DNA of 64,000 bases from JAVVPO01 sp036655715 (GCA_036655715.1 JAVVPO010000005.1:1-64000); one strand, 5' to 3'; positions 19,093-29,554 are shown, counted from the first letter of the stretch. The notes: a model not told the origin generated them from the sequence alone. Translations and numbers: made by a program.

Positions 19093-21801
19093 TCATCTTA
19101 TTTCATTCTCTTTTGGTAACGTAAAGATAAATTCTGCACCACCTTCAGGATTATTTCTTACAAATATTTTTCCACCATGTGCTTCTATAATGGATTTACA
19201 AATAGCAAGTCCTAGCCCCACACATCTTCTACTGTCAGTACTTCCATGAGCTACTGTATAGAATCTATCAAATATAGATGCTATAGACTCTTCAGGTATT
19301 CCCTCTCCATTATCACTTACTTTGCAAATAATCTCTTCTAAACTATCTACCACTTCTACTTTAATAATAGAATCCTCTTTGGTATATTTAAAAGCATTCT
19401 CAACTAGATTAATAATCACTTGTTCTATTAATTTTCCATCCATAGGTATCATAAGCATTTGATTTGGAATCTTTACTTCTAAAATATGATTTTCTACACA
19501 TTTCTTGACATGACTTATTGCTTCAGCAATAACCTCTTCCACTACCTCTATATCTTTTTTCATCTGTAGCTTACCTTCATCAATTTTAGTCATACTAAGT
19601 AAATTCTCTACCAATCTTACCAGCCACTCGGAGTCTTCATAAATCCCTTTTATAAGTTCTTTCTTAGTCTCTTCATCTAACTGCTCCCCGCTATTTAGTA
19701 TTAGGCTACTTGCTCCTGATATACCTGTAAGTGGTGTCCGTAGGTCATGTGATATGGCTCTTAGCAAATTGCTTCTTAGGCGTTCTCTTTCTATTTCTAT
19801 TTTTACCACTTCTTGTTCTTTCGTTAATCGTTCCCTTTCTAAAGCTAATGCCATCTGAGCAATAATCGTTTGAATAAAGCTTTGCTGTTCTCTATCATTA
19901 TCTTCCTCTTCACAAGAAATCCCTACTATAGCCATAATATTTCCTTGTCCCTTGATAGGTATGTAGTGCCTATTGGACCCCGGCAAAGTATCTGTACCTC
20001 TGCCGGCTTCTCTATGATTCCTAAGTACCCAATCAATTACAGCACTTTCTTGTCTTCCACCTATCTCAGCAGTACTTTCTTTATTATATTCACCTATATA
20101 AGGTTTATCTTCACACTCCCCATTTACGACTTTATAATAAATAATATTTTTTCTAAGTACCGTACTAAGTTGTTCTAGTCCATGTACAATTATATTTTCT
20201 TCACCTGAAAGATACAAAAAACTTCTTCCAATACGATAAAGCATCTGTGTGTGCTCTTCTCTCTTAGAATATAATCTTGCTTGTTCTTGAAGTCTAGTCG
20301 TTAGCATAGATGTAGTTAATGCCACTATAATCGTAGTAATTAAATCGCTGTACTCATCTACTAAAAATGTATAATGTGGCTCAATAAACAAATAGTTATA
20401 ACACAATGTAGCTAGGACTGCTGCAACAAGTCCTATGGTGTACCCTTTAACTTCTATAGATATAATAAGTATCGCTATGGTATAAACCATCATCATATTT
20501 TGATCTGCAAATCCTATTTGTCTAAGCCCTAATCCAATAATTGTGGCTATAAGTAGCACCATTATACTTTTAAAAATGTCTTGATTATATCCTTTAAGCT
20601 GAAAATTCCCCCAAGATTTCTGTCTTCTCCTCAGTATATAGTCTTCAGGTCTTCCGGGAATAACATGCACATCTATAAATTTAGTAGAAGCAAGTAACCT
20701 ATCTACTATATCTCCCTTACCTAATAGCTTTAAATTATATCGTCTGATGGGTTGATTCTTACCTATTATAATTTTTGTAATATTACATATCTTAGCATAG
20801 CGAATAAGCTCTTCCACCACATCTTCTCCGTGAATAAGCGTCACTTCTCCTCCTAATTTTTCTGCTAAGTCCATGTTCTTATTCAGCTGCGTCGCTACTT
20901 CTTTACTACTTTTTTGATCTCTAGGTGTTTCAATATACACAGCAATCCATCTTGCGTTAAATGCACTTGCCATTCTTGAAGCTGTTCGTATCACACGAGC
21001 TGAAGATTTAGATGCACTAATACATACTAAAAACTGTTCTACTGTTGGTAATATGGGTGCATCTTTTTTTGCCCTTCTAGATATCTGTACTTCTTTATTT
21101 ACCCTATCCGCTATCCTTCTTAGAGCAATTTCTCTTAAAGCATGTAAGTTATCTATTTTAAAAAAATTGTATTTAGCTAATTTTGCTTGACTTACTTCAT
21201 AAATTTTCCCCTTAGAAAATCTCTTTTGTAAGTCTTCCGGTGCAATATCAATAAGCTCTACTTGGTCCGCTTCATCAAGCACTTTATCAGGTATTGTTTC
21301 TTTTACAATGACATTTGTAATACTAGAAACAACATCATTAAGACTCTCTATATGCTGAACATTCACAGTTGTAAATACATCTATTCCCTCTTGCAAAAGT
21401 TCCTCTATATCTTGCCATCTTTTATAGTGCCTTGATCCCTTTGCATTGGTATGTGCTAACTCATCAACCAATATCAGTTCTGGCCTTCTCTTTATTGCCC
21501 CATCTAGGTCAAGTTCTCTTTGCTTAATATTTCTATAGATAATCTCTTTTGCTGCTAACTGTTCAAACCCGTCTAACAAAGCTAGTGTTTCAGGTCTTGC
21601 ATGAGGCTCTACATAACCTACTACAACCTCTACACCAGCTTGTTTCAGTTCCCTTGCAGCATCTAACATGGCATAGGTTTTACCTACTCCTGCTGCATAT
21701 CCAAAGAAAATCTTGAGCTGACCTCTTACCTTTTTACTCTCTTCTCTTTGTATTTGTTCTAATAATTGGTTAGGATCTAATCGCTCTTCTTCATCCATCA
21801 T
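19093..21801 (-). CDS. kdpD: Osmosensitive K+ channel histidine kinase KdpD
   Basis: A 902-residue membrane sensor kinase. Order: N-terminal KdpD domain with Walker A-like GYAAGVGKT (33-41) and GYVEPHARPETLALL; a universal stress-like domain (about 250-375); four membrane helices (about 405-500); a GAF-like region; HisKA with ISHDLRTPLTG; and HATPase boxes NLVENAFKYT, DNGEGIP and GLGLAICKSI. It senses potassium limitation and phosphorylates KdpE. It lies 87 bp after kdpC and is tightly followed by kdpE. Full length and unremarkable. Confidence 0.96.
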   Translation of the reverse strand: MMDEEERLDPNQLLEQIQREESKKVRGQLKIFFGYAAGVGKTYAMLDAARELKQAGVEVVVGYVEPHARPETLALLDGFEQLAAKEIIYRNIKQRELDLDGAIKRRPELILVDELAHTNAKGSRHYKRWQDIEELLQEGIDVFTTVNVQHIESLNDVVSSITNVIVKETIPDKVLDEADQVELIDIAPEDLQKRFSKGKIYEVSQAKLAKYNFFKIDNLHALREIALRRIADRVNKEVQISRRAKKDAPILPTVEQFLVCISASKSSARVIRTASRMASAFNARWIAVYIETPRDQKSSKEVATQLNKNMDLAEKLGGEVTLIHGEDVVEELIRYAKICNITKIIIGKNQPIRRYNLKLLGKGDIVDRLLASTKFIDVHVIPGRPEDYILRRRQKSWGNFQLKGYNQDIFKSIMVLLIATIIGLGLRQIGFADQNMMMVYTIAILIISIEVKGYTIGLVAAVLATLCYNYLFIEPHYTFLVDEYSDLITTIIVALTTSMLTTRLQEQARLYSKREEHTQMLYRIGRSFLYLSGEENIIVHGLEQLSTVLRKNIIYYKVVNGECEDKPYIGEYNKESTAEIGGRQESAVIDWVLRNHREAGRGTDTLPGSNRHYIPIKGQGNIMAIVGISCEEEDNDREQQSFIQTIIAQMALALERERLTKEQEVVKIEIERERLRSNLLRAISHDLRTPLTGISGASSLILNSGEQLDEETKKELIKGIYEDSEWLVRLVENLLSMTKIDEGKLQMKKDIEVVEEVIAEAISHVKKCVENHILEVKIPNQMLMIPMDGKLIEQVIINLVENAFKYTKEDSIIKVEVVDSLEEIICKVSDNGEGIPEESIASIFDRFYTVAHGSTDSRRCVGLGLAICKSIIEAHGGKIFVRNNPEGGAEFIFTLPKENEIR

Positions 21802-21888
21802 GTTTTTAACCTTTCTTCCCCTTATATAATTTGTATATGCATATATTTTTTACTTAATACAAATTCTATCATGGTTTTCGGAAGTTTC

Positions 21889-22470
21889 CTACTCTAAATC
21901 ATCTAATGATAAATTTAGACTAACAACATTAACTCTTTCCTCTCCAAGGAATCCAAGTTGTCTTCCTTGCGTATGCTCTTTTATCAAACTTACTACCTCT
22001 TCTACCTCTAAGTTTCTACACTTAGCTACTCTCTCTGCTTGATAGATTGCAGAAGCTACTGAAATATGCGGATCCAGCCCACTAGCTGAAGCCGTCACCA
22101 AATCTACAGGTATAGCTTCTGTCTGTCCTTTATGCGCTTCTTGCAATATCTTTACTCTCTTAGCCATAGTTTTTTCAAGTGTCTCCCCTGCTGGTGATTG
22201 ATTAGAACCCGCTGAGCCTAATGCATTATAAGGATAGTCGCCTGTCATAGATGGCCTTGCCCAAAAATACTTTTCATCTATAAAGGATTGACCGATTAAT
22301 TCACTTCCTATAATCATACCATCTTTCTTTATTAAGCTCCCATTTGCTTCATGACTAAATAGCGTTTGTCCTAAAACTGTTACTGCCCCAGGATAAATCA
22401 CTCCCGTAATTATAGTAAATACCAATAAAAACTTAAATGCTTGTTTAAATGTTGCTATTAATTCGCACAT
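21889..22470 (-). CDS. kdpC: Potassium-transporting ATPase KdpC subunit
   Basis: A 193-residue single-helix subunit that stabilises the KdpFABC complex. One N-terminal membrane helix (about 12-32, FLLVFTIITGVIYPG) is followed by an extracytoplasmic domain with the family motifs QSFIDEKYFWARPS, GSAGSNQSP and SASGLDPHISVASA. AGAGGGAG precedes the ATG. Located 33 bp after kdpB. Confidence 0.96.
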   Translation of the reverse strand: MCELIATFKQAFKFLLVFTIITGVIYPGAVTVLGQTLFSHEANGSLIKKDGMIIGSELIGQSFIDEKYFWARPSMTGDYPYNALGSAGSNQSPAGETLEKTMAKRVKILQEAHKGQTEAIPVDLVTASASGLDPHISVASAIYQAERVAKCRNLEVEEVVSLIKEHTQGRQLGFLGEERVNVVSLNLSLDDLE

Positions 22471-22503
22471 TAGAATCTCCCTCTTTTACATATATCATGT
22501 ATT

Positions 22504-24570
22504 TTATACAATCCCTATCATAGTGATGAATACATCAATTAATTTAATAGCTATAAATGGTAATATCAAACCGCCACCACCATAAATAAATATGTTTCTC
22601 TTAAGTAGTTTTTCTGCTGAAACTTCTCGGTATTTCACACCTTTTAACGCAAGTGGAATAAGTGCAATAATGATAAATGCATTATAGATAACCGCTGAGA
22701 AAATAGCACTCTCAGGGCTATGAAGTCTCATAATATTTAACTTATCAAGTGCAGGGTATATGCTAATAAATAAAGGTGGAATAATCGCAAAATACTTCGC
22801 TACGTCATTAGCAATACTGAAGGTTGTAAGTGAACCACGGGTCATGAGCAGCTGTTTTCCAATCTTAACAATCTCAATAAGTTTAGTGGGACTTGAATCA
22901 AGGTCTACCATGTTTCCAGCTTCTTTAGCTGCTTGTGTCCCTGTATTCATAGCTACTGCTACATCTGCTTGTGCTAACGCTGGTGCATCATTGGTTCCAT
23001 CCCCAGTCATTGCTACTAAATGTCCCTTTTGTTGATAGCTACGTATCAAATTAAGTTTTCCCTCAGGTGTTGCTTCTGCTAAGAAGTCATCGACTCCCGC
23101 TTCTGCAGCTATTGCTCCCGCAGTTAATGGGTTGTCACCTGTAATCATAATTGTTTTAATCCCCATTTTTCTAAGGTCTGAAAATTTTTCTTTTACCCCT
23201 TCTTTAATAATATCTTTAAGATAGATGACTCCTAGCACTTTATAATCTTCAGTTACCACAAGGGGTGTTCCTCCTGATTTTGCAATCCGTGCTACTATTT
23301 CATCACATTCTTTGGGACATTTACCACCCTTATCAACTACATATTGTTTGATAGATTCTGCTGCTCCTTTTCTTATTTCCTTCCCCTGGTAATCTACTCC
23401 GCTCATACGCGTTTTAGCAGTGAAAGGCACAAAGCACTCTTGCGTTACTACTATTTCATAGGATGCTATCCCATACGTTTCATTGGCTAAGGTTATAATA
23501 CTTCTGCCTTCTGGGGTTTGATCTGCTAAAGAACTTACCTTTGCCGCTTCTGCAAGTTTTGTAATCGATACACCTCTAATGGGAATTAACTCACTAGCTT
23601 GCCTATTTCCAAGTGTAATAGTCCCTGTTTTATCAAGTAATAAGATATCTACATCCCCAGCCGCTTCAATAGCTCTACCAGATGTTGCAAGTACATTAGC
23701 CTGATTAAGCCTACTCATACCTGCTATCCCAATAGAAGAAAGTAATGCGCCTATCGTTGTTGGTGCCAAACAAACAAGTAGTGCAATAAGAGATGTGATA
23801 GACACTACACTTCCTCTATTATTTTGTGCTACTGCAAAATCACTAAAAGGATAGAGTGTAGCTGTTACAACTAAGAAAATAATAGTAAGTGTGACTAATA
23901 ATATTTGAAGCGCAATTTCATTAGGTGTTTTCTTTCTAGAAGCCCCCTCTACCATGGCAATCATCTTATCCAAAAAACTTTCTCCAGCCTCAGCTGTAAC
24001 TTGCACGATGAGCCAATCTGATGTAACTGTTGTACCTCCTGTTACCGCACTTCTATCTCCACCTGACTCACGAATGACGGGTGCACTTTCACCTGTGATA
24101 GCACTCTCATCTACTGAGGCTGCACCTTCTACAACTTCACCATCTGCGGGAATTTGTTCACCAGCTACGACTAAGACATAATTACCCTTTTTAAGCGTAC
24201 TTGAAAGAACAACTTCCTTTTCACTATTAAATGTGGGCTGACTTAGTCTATTAGCTTGAACATCTTTTTTTGCCTTACGTAAGCTTTCTGCCTGAGCTTT
24301 ACCTCTTCCTTCTGCAATAGCCTCTGCAAAGTTTGCAAAAAGCACAGTAAACCAAAGAAGTAATGCTATGCCAAATATAAATCCTAAGCTCTGATCTGCC
24401 ACACCACACAAAGCTAATCCATAAAGTACTGTAGTCATGATAGAACCTATATAAACAATAAACATAACGGGATTTTTGACTTGCACTTTAGGTGATAACT
24501 TTAGAAAAGAATCTTTAATAGCTCCTTTTAATATCTTTTTATTTATAAATTGATTTGAATTATTTTTCAT
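22504..24570 (-). CDS. kdpB: Potassium-transporting ATPase ATP-binding subunit KdpB
   Basis: A 688-residue P-type ATPase that energises K+ uptake through KdpA. The phosphorylated aspartate is D313 in [13 protein letters not shown]. Other blocks: [12 protein letters not shown] (actuator TGES), [26 protein letters not shown], and [17 protein letters not shown] (hinge). Membrane helices flank these domains. Length and order are typical. GGGGAG precedes the ATG, 28 bp after kdpA. Confidence 0.97.
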   Translation of the reverse strand: MKNNSNQFINKKILKGAIKDSFLKLSPKVQVKNPVMFIVYIGSIMTTVLYGLALCGVADQSLGFIFGIALLLWFTVLFANFAEAIAEGRGKAQAESLRKAKKDVQANRLSQPTFNSEKEVVLSSTLKKGNYVLVVAGEQIPADGEVVEGAASVDESAITGESAPVIRESGGDRSAVTGGTTVTSDWLIVQVTAEAGESFLDKMIAMVEGASRKKTPNEIALQILLVTLTIIFLVVTATLYPFSDFAVAQNNRGSVVSITSLIALLVCLAPTTIGALLSSIGIAGMSRLNQANVLATSGRAIEAAGDVDILLLDKTGTITLGNRQASELIPIRGVSITKLAEAAKVSSLADQTPEGRSIITLANETYGIASYEIVVTQECFVPFTAKTRMSGVDYQGKEIRKGAAESIKQYVVDKGGKCPKECDEIVARIAKSGGTPLVVTEDYKVLGVIYLKDIIKEGVKEKFSDLRKMGIKTIMITGDNPLTAGAIAAEAGVDDFLAEATPEGKLNLIRSYQQKGHLVAMTGDGTNDAPALAQADVAVAMNTGTQAAKEAGNMVDLDSSPTKLIEIVKIGKQLLMTRGSLTTFSIANDVAKYFAIIPPLFISIYPALDKLNIMRLHSPESAIFSAVIYNAFIIIALIPLALKGVKYREVSAEKLLKRNIFIYGGGGLILPFIAIKLIDVFITMIGIV

Positions 24571-24598
24571 TTTCCTACAAACTCCCCTTTTACGTTAT

Positions 24599-26499
24599 TT
24601 AAATAAATAACATCTCTAAATGTTCCACAATTGGTCCTAATGCAAGTGCTGGGAAAAAGCTAAGTGCTCCCACTATCATAATGATTGCAATAAGTAATCC
24701 TATAAATAATCCATTATGCGTAGCTAATGTACCAGCTGTTATAGGCACTTTTTTCTTAGCTGCAAGAGATCCTGCTATCTTAAGGGTTACTACCATTGGT
24801 ACAAACCTTGCAATAAGCATAATGATCCCCGTAGTAAGATTCATAAATAAATTATTTACCCCAATTCCAGCAAAAGCACTGCCATTGTTATTGCCCACTG
24901 AACTATATGCGTATAAGATTTCTGAAAATCCATGTGCGCCTGTATTACCTAGTAACTGAGTAATTCCTGGTACCAAGGTCGCTGCCGCTGTTCCAATCAA
25001 GACAACAAGAGGTGGTGTAAGTATAATAAGTGATACCATCTTCATCTCAAATGGCTCTATCTTTTTACCTAGATACTCAGGCGTTCTTCCCACCATAAGT
25101 CCCGCTATAAAAACAGCCAACATTGCAAAAGCAAGCATACCATAAAGCCCAGAACCTACCCCTCCAAATATAATTTCCCCAAGTTGCATAAGGAACATAA
25201 GTATGCCACCTGCAAGTGGTGTATAAGAATCATGCATAGAGTTAACTGATCCATTAGAAGCTGCCGTTGTTACTGTACTCCATAAACCTGAGTCTGTAAT
25301 GCCAAAACGCATCTCTTTGCCTTCCATATTGCCGCCTGGATGATTATTTCCCAGTGTTATATCTACCATGCCTTGCTGCGTAAGCCCTGGTGCTCCTATT
25401 TGCTCTAACCCTACAATGCCAATTAGGCAAACAATAAACACAATAAACATAGCTAGTAATAATGCTCTTCCTTGTTTTTTATCTTTCATCATCTCTCCAA
25501 AAGTAAAACATAGCGCTGCTGGTATTAAAAATATAGATACTACTTGAACCATATTTGAAAGTGGTGTAGGATTTTCAAGTGGATAAGCTGAGTTGCTTCC
25601 AAAGAATCCCCCACCATTGGTCCCTAATTGCTTTATCGCTATTTGACTAGCTGCTGGCCCCATAGGAATAATCGTAGAGTCTACCTTTGTGCCATTCTCT
25701 AGCACAACACTTTCTATCAATTTTGCCTCTTGATAAGGTTTGAAACTTTGCACTGTTCCTTGTGATATAAGAATTATAGATACAACTAGAGATAAAGGAA
25801 GAAGAATATAAAGTGTACTACGTACCATATCTACCCAAAAGTTTCCTATTTCCTTACTCTTTATCCTAGCAAANNNNNNNNNNNNNNNNNNNNNNNNNNN
25901 NNNNNNNNNNNNNNNNNNNNNNNNNNNNNNNNNNNNNNNNNNNNNNNNNNNNNNNNNNNNNNNNNNNNNNNNNTACGTACCATATCTACCCAAAAGTTTC
26001 CTATTTCCTTACTCTTTATCCTAGCAAATCCTCTAATAAGTGCAAACAAAACGGCTATGCCGGCTGCTGCTGATAAAAAGTTCTGTACGGTTAATCCTAT
26101 CATTTGACTTAAATAGCTAAGTGTTGTTTCACCGCTATAAGCTTGCCAGTTCGTATTCGTTGTAAAACTTGCTGCTGTATTAAACGCTAAAGCTGAATCA
26201 ACTGAAGGTAATCCCTCTGGATTAAGCGGTAAAATATGTTGTACTTTAAGAAGTAAAAAGACAGCTATAAGACTTATTACTCCAAACATCAATACCGCGC
26301 CTATATACTCTTTAACATTCATTTCCTTATCTTCTTTGGTTCCTATCAAACGATAGCAAACTTTTTCAATAGGCTTTAGAACCCTACTAAGAAAAACAAC
26401 TTCTCCCTGTGCTACCTTTGCAATATACTTTCCTAAAGGTCTAGCTAATAGTAATACTATCCCAACAAAAAATATTAGCTGCACCACCATATTTATCAT
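24599..26499 (-). CDS. kdpA: Potassium-transporting ATPase KdpA, split by an artificial gap
   Basis: Channel-like subunit that selects and moves K+. As written the gene is broken by 100 N flanked by identical 55-bp copies. Removing the N run and one copy leaves 1746 bp, an uninterrupted frame of 581 residues, close to the usual 557-600. Selectivity-filter-like repeats are visible ([37 protein letters not shown] in part, [10 protein letters not shown]), with about ten membrane helices. ATG at 26499 overlaps the kdpF stop as ATGA, with GGGGGGAAAG upstream. The frame is open further upstream, but that stretch is kdpF in another frame. Confidence 0.95.
25819..25873. repeat. Left copy of 55-bp contig-end duplicate (gap 1)
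   Basis: Identical, base for base, to 25974-26028 on the other side of the N run. Within kdpA. An assembly artefact rather than a biological repeat. Confidence 0.95.
25874..25973. other. Assembly gap of exactly 100 N inside kdpA
   Basis: A placeholder-length gap. Flanking 55-bp identity and the restored kdpA frame show that no sequence is missing. Confidence 0.97.
25974..26028. repeat. Right copy of 55-bp contig-end duplicate (gap 1)
   Basis: Same 55 bases as 25819-25873; starts immediately after the N run. Confidence 0.95.
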
Positions 26500-26579
26500 A
26501 ATCTTTCCCCCCATATCAAAACATAAACCAAGTACACCAATAACAATGTACATATTATTAAGGATAAAATAGCTATCAT
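26496..26579 (-). CDS. kdpF: Potassium-transporting ATPase KdpF
   Basis: A 27-residue single-helix peptide, easily missed because of its size. The protein starts MIAILSLIICTLLLVYLVYV and ends in an Ile-Trp-Gly-Glu-Arg-Leu tail, matching the KdpF pattern (hydrophobic run, YLVYxLI, then an acidic residue near the end). Its TGA overlaps the kdpA ATG (ATGA), which is the usual kdpFA arrangement. AAGGAAGG lies upstream. It stabilises the KdpFABC complex in the membrane. Confidence 0.9.
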   Translation of the reverse strand: MIAILSLIICTLLLVYLVYVLIWGERL

Positions 26580-26711
26580 ATCCAAAGTGAACCACCTTCC
26601 TTTAAGATTATTTTCTAAGTAAATTAATACTACCATGTAAGATATTAATAAAGGCTTAAGGTATAGGGTCCGAGTATAAAGATTGTGTTAAGATTTATAT
26701 CAGCGTATACA

Positions 26712-26756
26712 AAAACAAGAGGTATTTACTCTACTTCAGTAAATACCTCTTGTTTT
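26712..26756. terminator. Bidirectional terminator between NlpC/P60 gene and kdp
   Basis: A perfect 19-bp stem (26712-26730 with 26738-26756) and a 7-nt loop. T-rich on the minus strand exit (TTTTTG) after the NlpC/P60 gene. It isolates the kdp promoter region (26580-26711), in which I see no confident -35/-10 pair and no known riboswitch. Confidence 0.9.
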
Positions 26757-26788
26757 ATATGATTAAAGACTATCTCTATTTTATGTAA

Positions 26789-27808
26789 TTAATTTACTAC
26801 TCTTCTTGCACCAATATAAGGTTTCCCACCCCCTGGGAATACATTACTTGTTGTAATACCTGTTCTTTCATCATTAGCATGTACAATTTTACCATTCCCC
26901 ATATAAATGGCTACATGTGATACTTTTCCGTTATAACCATAGAATGTTAAATCTCCAGGTTGTAGTTGGTCTGAGCTTACTGAATATCCATTATTGGCAT
27001 ATTGAGCACTTGAACTTCTTGAAATACTTATACCATGACGTGCCATAATCTGTTGTGTGAACCCTGAACAGTCTACACCACTTGTCAGACTATTTCCACC
27101 GTATACATAAGGATTCCCTATGAAATTTTTCGCATCTTCTACGATTTGCTGACCTTTACTTCCCGTACTCGCTTGAGCACTTTTGTTCGTAGCTGCCGCT
27201 TTATTACTACTTGGTTTTTCTGTTTTTGGGCTTGTTGCTGTCTCAGTCTTTCCTGTTGTTTCTATCACTTTAACTGTTTGATTCTGAGCTTCATCACGTG
27301 TCAATTTATATCTTTTTACATCTGATATTTTCTTAGTTGGCAGATATTTTAAATAATCTGACTTCACATAATCTTGATGAACGAATCCTTCAAATCCTTC
27401 TTGACTGATTTTGTACCAGTCACCTACTTTAAAGTGTAAAGAAATTTCTTCTCCCTTAGAAAAATTACCAAGTACTTTGGAATTATTTTTATCAGGATAA
27501 TCTCTTACTCTTAATGCATCTGCTGTAACCGTCGCTACTGCCCTATGTATGGAAAGATAATCTGCTTTTACAAATCCTCTCTCATCGTTAGCTAAAATAA
27601 CTTTTACCCATCCATCTACTTCCTCTACGATTTCTACTGGAGCTTTATAGTCCAGTTGTTCTACGATTGCTCTATCTGTGCGAGCCCCTTCCCTTACATT
27701 GAGAGTTTGCGTTGCCACACTTCCATAAGCTTGTCCATATACCATCGCTGGGATAACTGCTGTTGTCACAGTCATAATAGCCCCTAATAAAGCTTTTTTC
27801 CAATACAT
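26789..27808 (-). CDS. Secreted SH3b-SH3b-NlpC/P60 cell-wall endopeptidase
   Basis: A 339-residue exported peptidoglycan hydrolase. Signal peptide about 1-26. Two bacterial SH3 domains follow (about 30-87 and 92-150; both with the LNVREGA/LRVRDYP start and GFV..DYL end), then a Thr/Ser/Lys/Ala-rich linker (165-215) and an NlpC/P60 domain (about 220-339). Catalytic residues are C247 (GVDCSGF), H298 (SHVAIYMG) and H310 (IVHAND). It should cut the D-Glu-to-diamino-acid bond in stem peptides. It has its own consensus promoter, a leader of about 75 bases and AGGGGG before the ATG. Confidence 0.93.
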   Translation of the reverse strand: MYWKKALLGAIMTVTTAVIPAMVYGQAYGSVATQTLNVREGARTDRAIVEQLDYKAPVEIVEEVDGWVKVILANDERGFVKADYLSIHRAVATVTADALRVRDYPDKNNSKVLGNFSKGEEISLHFKVGDWYKISQEGFEGFVHQDYVKSDYLKYLPTKKISDVKRYKLTRDEAQNQTVKVIETTGKTETATSPKTEKPSSNKAAATNKSAQASTGSKGQQIVEDAKNFIGNPYVYGGNSLTSGVDCSGFTQQIMARHGISISRSSSAQYANNGYSVSSDQLQPGDLTFYGYNGKVSHVAIYMGNGKIVHANDERTGITTSNVFPGGGKPYIGARRVVN

Positions 27809-27890
27809 TCAAATGCCCCCTGTTTAATACTATCTATTTTTTATATTTATTTTTGTACTCTTATATTTATTAACTAATTATTACAAATTT

Positions 27891-27920
27891 ATTATACCGT
27901 CATAATATAACATATGTCAA
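27891..27920 (-). promoter_or_regulatory. Consensus sigma-A promoter of the NlpC/P60 gene
   Basis: Perfect TTGACA (27915-27920) and perfect TATAAT (27891-27896) with an 18-bp spacer on the minus strand. The predicted leader is about 75 bases. Confidence 0.8.
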
Positions 27921-27952
27921 TCTTTAAAATGTATCTTTTTTGTTACAAAATG

Positions 27953-27994
27953 AATAATCCACAGTAAAAAAGTCGCTTTTTACTGTGGATTATT
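27953..27994. terminator. Terminator after the TIM-barrel gene
   Basis: A perfect 18-bp stem (27953-27970 with 27977-27994) and a 6-nt loop (AGTCGC), 19 bp past the stop of the TIM-barrel gene on the minus strand. Only a short T-run follows, so it may act mainly through stem strength. Confidence 0.75.
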
Positions 27995-28012
27995 TTGTAT
28001 TTTTTACTTATT

Positions 28013-28999
28013 TTATTTATATTCTATACCTAATGCTTTATTTTGATTTTTTATAAAGAAAGCTAATTCATATCTTGATTCAGGGTTCGTTTCATATACA
28101 CAATATTCTGGATTAATATAATTGATAATCTCAAGTGCTATCGGATGATCAAAAGGTTTGTGTGGGTCTAACTTATTGATATGCTCTTTAAGCACCTTGT
28201 GCTTGAAGGCCTTATTATTACCCTCTTGATACTTTTGTAATCTATAACTGTGATCTTGTGAGATATAACGCTTAGGTAAAGTTTTATTAAGATGTACACC
28301 TTTTATATACTCTTTCAGCTCACCTAGATTATCTATAACCTTTTTAACATATTCATAGCATTTAGCTTCAGTATCAATATGATTAGTTGTTAATGTAAGA
28401 TGTGAAATATCCATTAAGTACCCTTTATTTTTGTAATTGATACTTTCTATAAACTCCTTACATAAATCTTTATCTAAATAAGTAAGTCCTGGCCACCATA
28501 AGTTTTCAAAAAGTAGCATTGGCCCCTCTTCGTCTACTGGAAAAACTTCATTGATAAGTTCTGCTGTAGCTTCCATTACTTCTTTATCTGTATAGCTAAA
28601 TTCCCAAGTAAAAGAATCTTCTGGTCTTATATGACACACATGGAACACCATATACTTGGCTCCTACTGTTTTAGCTCTTTCATATTGTCTTTTATAGGAT
28701 TCTATTATCACGCTTTTATCTAATCCTTGGTAGTACGCTAAAATTTCATCCTTACTTCCTAGAATTTCTTCAACCTTCTGTAGGTCTCCTCTCCAAAACT
28801 CTAACCACATTGGATAAAAACTTAAATGTATACCTTTTACAATACCTGGTGGAATATTGCTAATATCATAGTCTGCTGTTAATCCGAGCTCAACACCATC
28901 CATCTGATGTTTATCAGCAAATTCTTTTATCTTACTCCAGTCGTCTTCGAACCACTCTAAATATTTTCTGATGGTAGATATGTGAAATAGTTTTTCCAT
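28013..28999 (-). CDS. Xylose isomerase-like TIM-barrel protein
   Basis: A 328-residue member of the AP-endonuclease-2/sugar phosphate isomerase-epimerase superfamily. Likely metal ligands are visible in family order: His in MVFHVCH, Glu in LLFENLWWP, Asp/His in LMDISHLTL and His in KGVHLNK. The substrate is unknown: such proteins isomerise or epimerise sugars, or cut damaged DNA, and this one lacks the defining motifs of endonuclease IV. It lies 24 bp downstream of the YcxB-like gene and probably shares its transcript. ATG start. Confidence 0.7.
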   Translation of the reverse strand: MEKLFHISTIRKYLEWFEDDWSKIKEFADKHQMDGVELGLTADYDISNIPPGIVKGIHLSFYPMWLEFWRGDLQKVEEILGSKDEILAYYQGLDKSVIIESYKRQYERAKTVGAKYMVFHVCHIRPEDSFTWEFSYTDKEVMEATAELINEVFPVDEEGPMLLFENLWWPGLTYLDKDLCKEFIESINYKNKGYLMDISHLTLTTNHIDTEAKCYEYVKKVIDNLGELKEYIKGVHLNKTLPKRYISQDHSYRLQKYQEGNNKAFKHKVLKEHINKLDPHKPFDHPIALEIINYINPEYCVYETNPESRYELAFFIKNQNKALGIEYK

Positions 29000-29023
29000 T
29001 TTTTCCTCTTTTATAAGTATGAT

Positions 29024-29554
29024 TTATTTTAACTTGTAAACTTCTTTTGGATTAGCTTCTTTAATAAGCTCTCTTAATTCCTTGATTTGCTGCTCTGTCA
29101 TATTATGCTTTGGAATGATTTGTGCTTGTACTTTATCTACAAAAAATCTAAAATCTTTGCCAGTTTCAACAATGCGAATATAAGTTGCCCAAGGCACCTC
29201 ATCCTCTAATTCACCTGCTTTGATATAAATCTTATCCAAATAGAACATATATTTAGCTCCATTTGCAAAAATAGGTGCTTGCATCTGGCTTGCAGTAATA
29301 TTCCATACCTTCCAAGGCGTTGCTATTAATATAAAAATAGGTAGCATGATAAAAAGTATATTTTGTGATATAAATAAATCTATTGGAGAAGTCCTTGTTA
29401 TAAATTTATAGACAAGTAACCCGAGTAATCCCACCCCTACTAATAATACAACCTTACTAAATACTGATTTGTAAGCGATATGCATATTGTATCTTAATAC
29501 ATCTGCTATTTTTAGTTTTGTATCAACATCTACACATTGATTTTGCTCTTTCAT
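29024..29554 (-). CDS. YcxB-like membrane protein
   Basis: A 176-residue protein with two membrane helices (about 35-52 and 60-85) and a C-terminal cytosolic domain. The domain has the YcxB pattern: MFYLDKIYIKAGELEDEVPW (in part), an Ile-rich strand, FRFFVDKVQAQIIPKHNM and a final Gln/Leu/Arg helix (EQQIKELRELI). Molecular function is not known for this family. AAAGAGGTG precedes the ATG. Likely co-transcribed with the downstream TIM-barrel gene. Confidence 0.75.
   Translation of the reverse strand: MKEQNQCVDVDTKLKIADVLRYNMHIAYKSVFSKVVLLVGVGLLGLLVYKFITRTSPIDLFISQNILFIMLPIFILIATPWKVWNITASQMQAPIFANGAKYMFYLDKIYIKAGELEDEVPWATYIRIVETGKDFRFFVDKVQAQIIPKHNMTEQQIKELRELIKEANPKEVYKLK

Noticed and set aside
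25819..26028. 55-bp direct repeats as mobile-element or recombination sites
   Set aside because: They flank placeholder N runs exactly and occur identically at both gaps in size, so they are contig-end overlaps.
25861..26595. Longer KdpA N-terminus starting near 26595
   Set aside because: The extension overlaps kdpF in another frame, lacks a ribosome site, and has no match to KdpA; ATG at 26499 has GGGGGGAAAG.
26580..26711. Possible c-di-AMP or other riboswitch upstream of kdp, as in some Firmicutes
   Set aside because: The 130 bp lack the conserved c-di-AMP riboswitch motifs and are too short for its full fold.
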